DNA from: UMGS1052 sp045580005
Lineage (GTDB): Bacteria; Bacillota; Clostridia; Oscillospirales; CAG-382
DNA: 15,298 bases
Reading direction: 5' to 3'
NCBI GenBank assembly: GCA_045580005.1
Contig: JAZNMZ010000049.1
Location: 1-15,298 of the forward strand
A model generated the notes under the pieces. That model ran no database searches and had not been told where the DNA came from. It saw only the letters and a program-made list of their open reading frames with translations. Within the stretch, counting starts at the first letter, position 1; every line of letters begins with the position of its first letter. A program made the position numbers and the translations under genes. Shown one piece after another: positions 13,883-15,298 of this stretch.

Positions 13883-14683
13883 TTAACTTGCTTGTGAATG
13901 AGTTCGGTATTGTGCCGGACTCATTCCTTTTAGTTTCATAGAAATTCTTTCGTTGTTGTAGTAATGAATATATCTTTTCAATTCTTCAACAAAATCAGCA
14001 ATACTTTCAAATTTTTCACCATAGAACATTTCAACCTTGAGTCTGCCAAAGAAGTTTTCCATTGCTCCGTTATCCATACAATTTCCTTTTCGGGACATAC
14101 TTTGTGTAATGTTATGTTCGGATAGCAAATGTTGGTATTCTGCATGTTGATATTGCCAACCCTGATCAGAATGGAAAATCGGTGTTGCATCGTCAGGCAG
14201 TTTTTCAAACAAACCATTCAACATTTCTCGTATTTGTTGCAGGTTAGGACTTAGTGAAATGGAGTAAGAAACTATCTCTCGGTTGAACAAATCCATCACC
14301 GGTGACAGATATACTTTTTCATCGCAGACCTTAAATTGAGTAACATCTGTTGTCAGCTTCTCAAAAGGCTTTTCTGCATAGAATTCCCGCTTTAAAAGAT
14401 TATCGGCAACCTTTCCAACTTCACCTTTGTATGAATGATATTTATCGTTTTTGCGCTGTTTTCCTTTCAATCCAAGACTGTTCATCAGCTTTAACACGGT
14501 TTTATGGTTGATTGAATAACCATTATTACGCAAAACCATCAATATCCTACGATATCCGTATCTACCTTTGTTAGCATTGAATATATCCAGTATTTCTTGC
14601 TTTTCTTTCACATACTTATCTGTGTTTTGTTTTTTCAGATAGTTATAGAATGTACTGCGAGCTAAACCGGATAATTGCAGCAA
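13883..14683 (-). CDS. IS3-family transposase OrfB (DDE integrase domain)
   Basis: The 266-residue open part has an HTH_21-like start (GLARSTFYNYLKK, then YGYRRILMVLRNNGYSINHKTV) and an rve integrase core. The three acidic residues are visible: D in TTDVTQF, D in FHSDQGWQY and E in MDNGAMENFFG, with the usual RISMKLKGMSPAQYR end. The frame has no ATG at its head (TTG at 14683) and stays open upstream (NELRQSYPLND) into orfA in the -1 frame. It is therefore probably made as an OrfAB fusion by frameshifting rather than from its own start. Confidence 0.92.
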   Translation of the reverse strand: MLQLSGLARSTFYNYLKKQNTDKYVKEKQEILDIFNANKGRYGYRRILMVLRNNGYSINHKTVLKLMNSLGLKGKQRKNDKYHSYKGEVGKVADNLLKREFYAEKPFEKLTTDVTQFKVCDEKVYLSPVMDLFNREIVSYSISLSPNLQQIREMLNGLFEKLPDDATPIFHSDQGWQYQHAEYQHLLSEHNITQSMSRKGNCMDNGAMENFFGRLKVEMFYGEKFESIADFVEELKRYIHYYNNERISMKLKGMSPAQYRTHSQAS

Positions 14684-14718
14684 GTCATTTAACGGATAAC
14701 TTTGCCTTAATTCATTGA

Positions 14719-15111
14719 CTATTGCTGCTTTTTCTTTTCCTCTTGCAATCTTTTCTGAACTAAGGCATCGAGTTTTTTTAAGTATTCTATCTCCATTCGC
14801 AAGCGCTGATTCTCTGCGATTAAATCTTCTTCAACTCTTTTTTCTAATTTAGGTGGGCGACCTTTTCGTGCACCGCTTGCTTTGCAAGCTCTGCCTCGTC
14901 TATCTTTCATCAGACCCTCGGCTCCTTCTTCTAAGAATATGCGTTCCCACCGTTGAACTGTTTTTACATAGTTTAAATCTTGTCCTCTGGAAATATTCCA
15001 ATATTTTCGTACCGTTTCCCTATAGCCTAAATGGTGTTCTCGCATATCCATTATAACAGATATTTTGAATTCTGACGAGTACTTTCTTTGAGTTATTCCT
15101 TTCTTTGACAT
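14719..15111 (-). CDS. IS3-family OrfA (helix-turn-helix protein)
   Basis: The protein has 130 residues from the ATG at 15111 (MSKKGITQRKYS). An HTH domain comes first (FKISVIMDMREHHLGYRETVRKY) and a second HTH-like part with a basic patch (DRRGRACKASGARKGRPPK) follows. A leucine-zipper-like helix comes last (DLIAENQRLRMEIEYLKKLDAL), as expected for OrfA, which binds the IS ends and pairs with OrfB. GGAGG lies 11 bases before this ATG. The TTG 6 codons earlier overlaps that site and is unlikely. Confidence 0.9.
   Translation of the reverse strand: MSKKGITQRKYSSEFKISVIMDMREHHLGYRETVRKYWNISRGQDLNYVKTVQRWERIFLEEGAEGLMKDRRGRACKASGARKGRPPKLEKRVEEDLIAENQRLRMEIEYLKKLDALVQKRLQEEKKKQQ
14728..14734 (-). 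promoter_or_regulatory. Likely -1 frameshift site joining orfA and orfB
   Basis: The last orfA codons read gaa aag aaa aag cag caa tag. At G-AAA-AAG (14734-14728) a -1 slip continues as gca gca ata gtc, the open orfB frame (AAIVNELRQ). It lacks the usual A-AAA-AAG heptamer by one base. Confidence 0.55.
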
Positions 15112-15132
15112 AAAAATATGCACCTCCAAAAG

Positions 15133-15157
15133 TGTCTAACTTTTTGGGTGCATATCA
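15133..15157. repeat. Right terminal inverted repeat of the IS
   Basis: On the minus strand it begins TGATATGCACCC and ends TTAGACA. It lies before orfA. Confidence 0.8.
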
Positions 15158-15160
15158 ATA
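15158..15160. repeat. Right target-site duplication (ATA)
   Basis: Matches the ATA at 13844-13846. The empty site would read CGC-ATA-GCGTATGG, which contains CATA...TATG symmetry. Confidence 0.65.
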
Positions 15161-15298
15161 GCGTATGGTTTTTCATTTTCGGGCAAAGCCCTAAACACTA
15201 CTGGCGACGCACAAGTGCGTTTTTAATTGGCCTGCCAGCCATGCATCTGTTACTTGCTACCCATAAATGGGTTCTTACAATGGATTTCTCGGTAAATT
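15161..15298. other. Non-coding flank with several short hairpins
   Basis: There is no convincing coding sequence. Short inverted repeats are packed here: GGGC-AAA-GCCC (15181-15191), ACGCA-CAAG-TGCGT followed by TTTT (15207-15224) and ACCCA-TAAA-TGGGT (15259-15272). This density resembles a dispersed intergenic repeat or an RNA leader. The window ends before this can be decided. Confidence 0.4.

Larger units (their letters stand above)
13847..15157 (-). mobile_element. Complete IS3-family (IS150-like) insertion sequence
   Basis: The element is 1311 bases, with ends TG...CA and imperfect terminal repeats of 25 bases (13847-13871 and 15133-15157, 19 of 25 matching). Both contain the IS150-type core near ACCCCAAA and TTAGACA. 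It carries overlapping orfA and orfB on the minus strand. The flanks are ATA on each side. Both reading frames are intact, so it may be active or recently inserted. It lies about 100 bases after the tRNA-Gln gene. Confidence 0.88.

Noticed and set aside
13670..15157. tRNA-targeted integrative element
   Set aside because: The tRNA 3' end is intact with its own terminator, no repeat of it is seen, and the IS has its own ends about 100 bases away.

Overview
The window looks like the chromosome of an endospore-forming, low-to-mid GC Clostridia bacterium, probably gut-associated and Oscillospiraceae-like. The basis is SpoVAD and SpoVAE, a CwlD-type amidase, a SpoIIM-like protein beside a Xer recombinase, strong AGGAGG ribosome binding sites, SLH domains and a bacterial acyl-ACP thioesterase. 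Most of it is core chromosome. The only clear mobile element is one IS3-family insertion at the right end.

Layout. (1) 12-3421, plus strand: a large secreted phosphodiester glycosidase/SLH protein, then a small NfeD-like membrane protein whose ribosome binding site lies inside a long hairpin. (2) 3424-7695, minus strand: an acyl-ACP thioesterase with a leader of mutually complementary boxes; then, reading 5' to 3', a four-helix membrane protein, a CwlD-like amidase, RadA and an uncharacterised DUF6873-like protein, the last three overlapping or tightly spaced. (3) 7716-8794, plus strand: a monocistronic, catalytically complete tyrosine recombinase with a near-consensus promoter and a terminator. 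(4) 8800-11247, minus strand: an operon of a SpoIIM-like protein, a XerD-like recombinase with several canonical catalytic residues replaced, and a DUF624-like membrane protein. (5) 11257-11640: a 384-base gap holding divergent promoters, two copies of an 11-base sequence resembling one arm of the Bacillus dif site, and a terminator with no visible gene before it. (6) 11641-12123, plus strand: a cytoplasmic cyclophilin. (7) 12157-13558, minus strand: spoVAD-spoVAE without spoVAC beside them. (8) 13670-13747: tRNA-Gln(UUG) with a consensus promoter and its own terminator. (9) 13847-15157: a complete IS3-family (IS150-like) element with imperfect terminal repeats and a 3-base target duplication.

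How the genes fit together. Several serve the spore or cell envelope: CwlD makes muramic lactam in cortex peptidoglycan, SpoVAD/SpoVAE take part in dipicolinate uptake, SpoIIM (if correctly called) acts in engulfment, and the SLH protein sits on the surface. RadA and the two tyrosine recombinases belong to DNA repair and chromosome maintenance. I see no defence system, CRISPR array or biosynthetic cluster. The most unusual signals are the substituted XerD-like protein with dif-arm-like repeats upstream of its operon, and two RNA structures that could hide ribosome binding sites.
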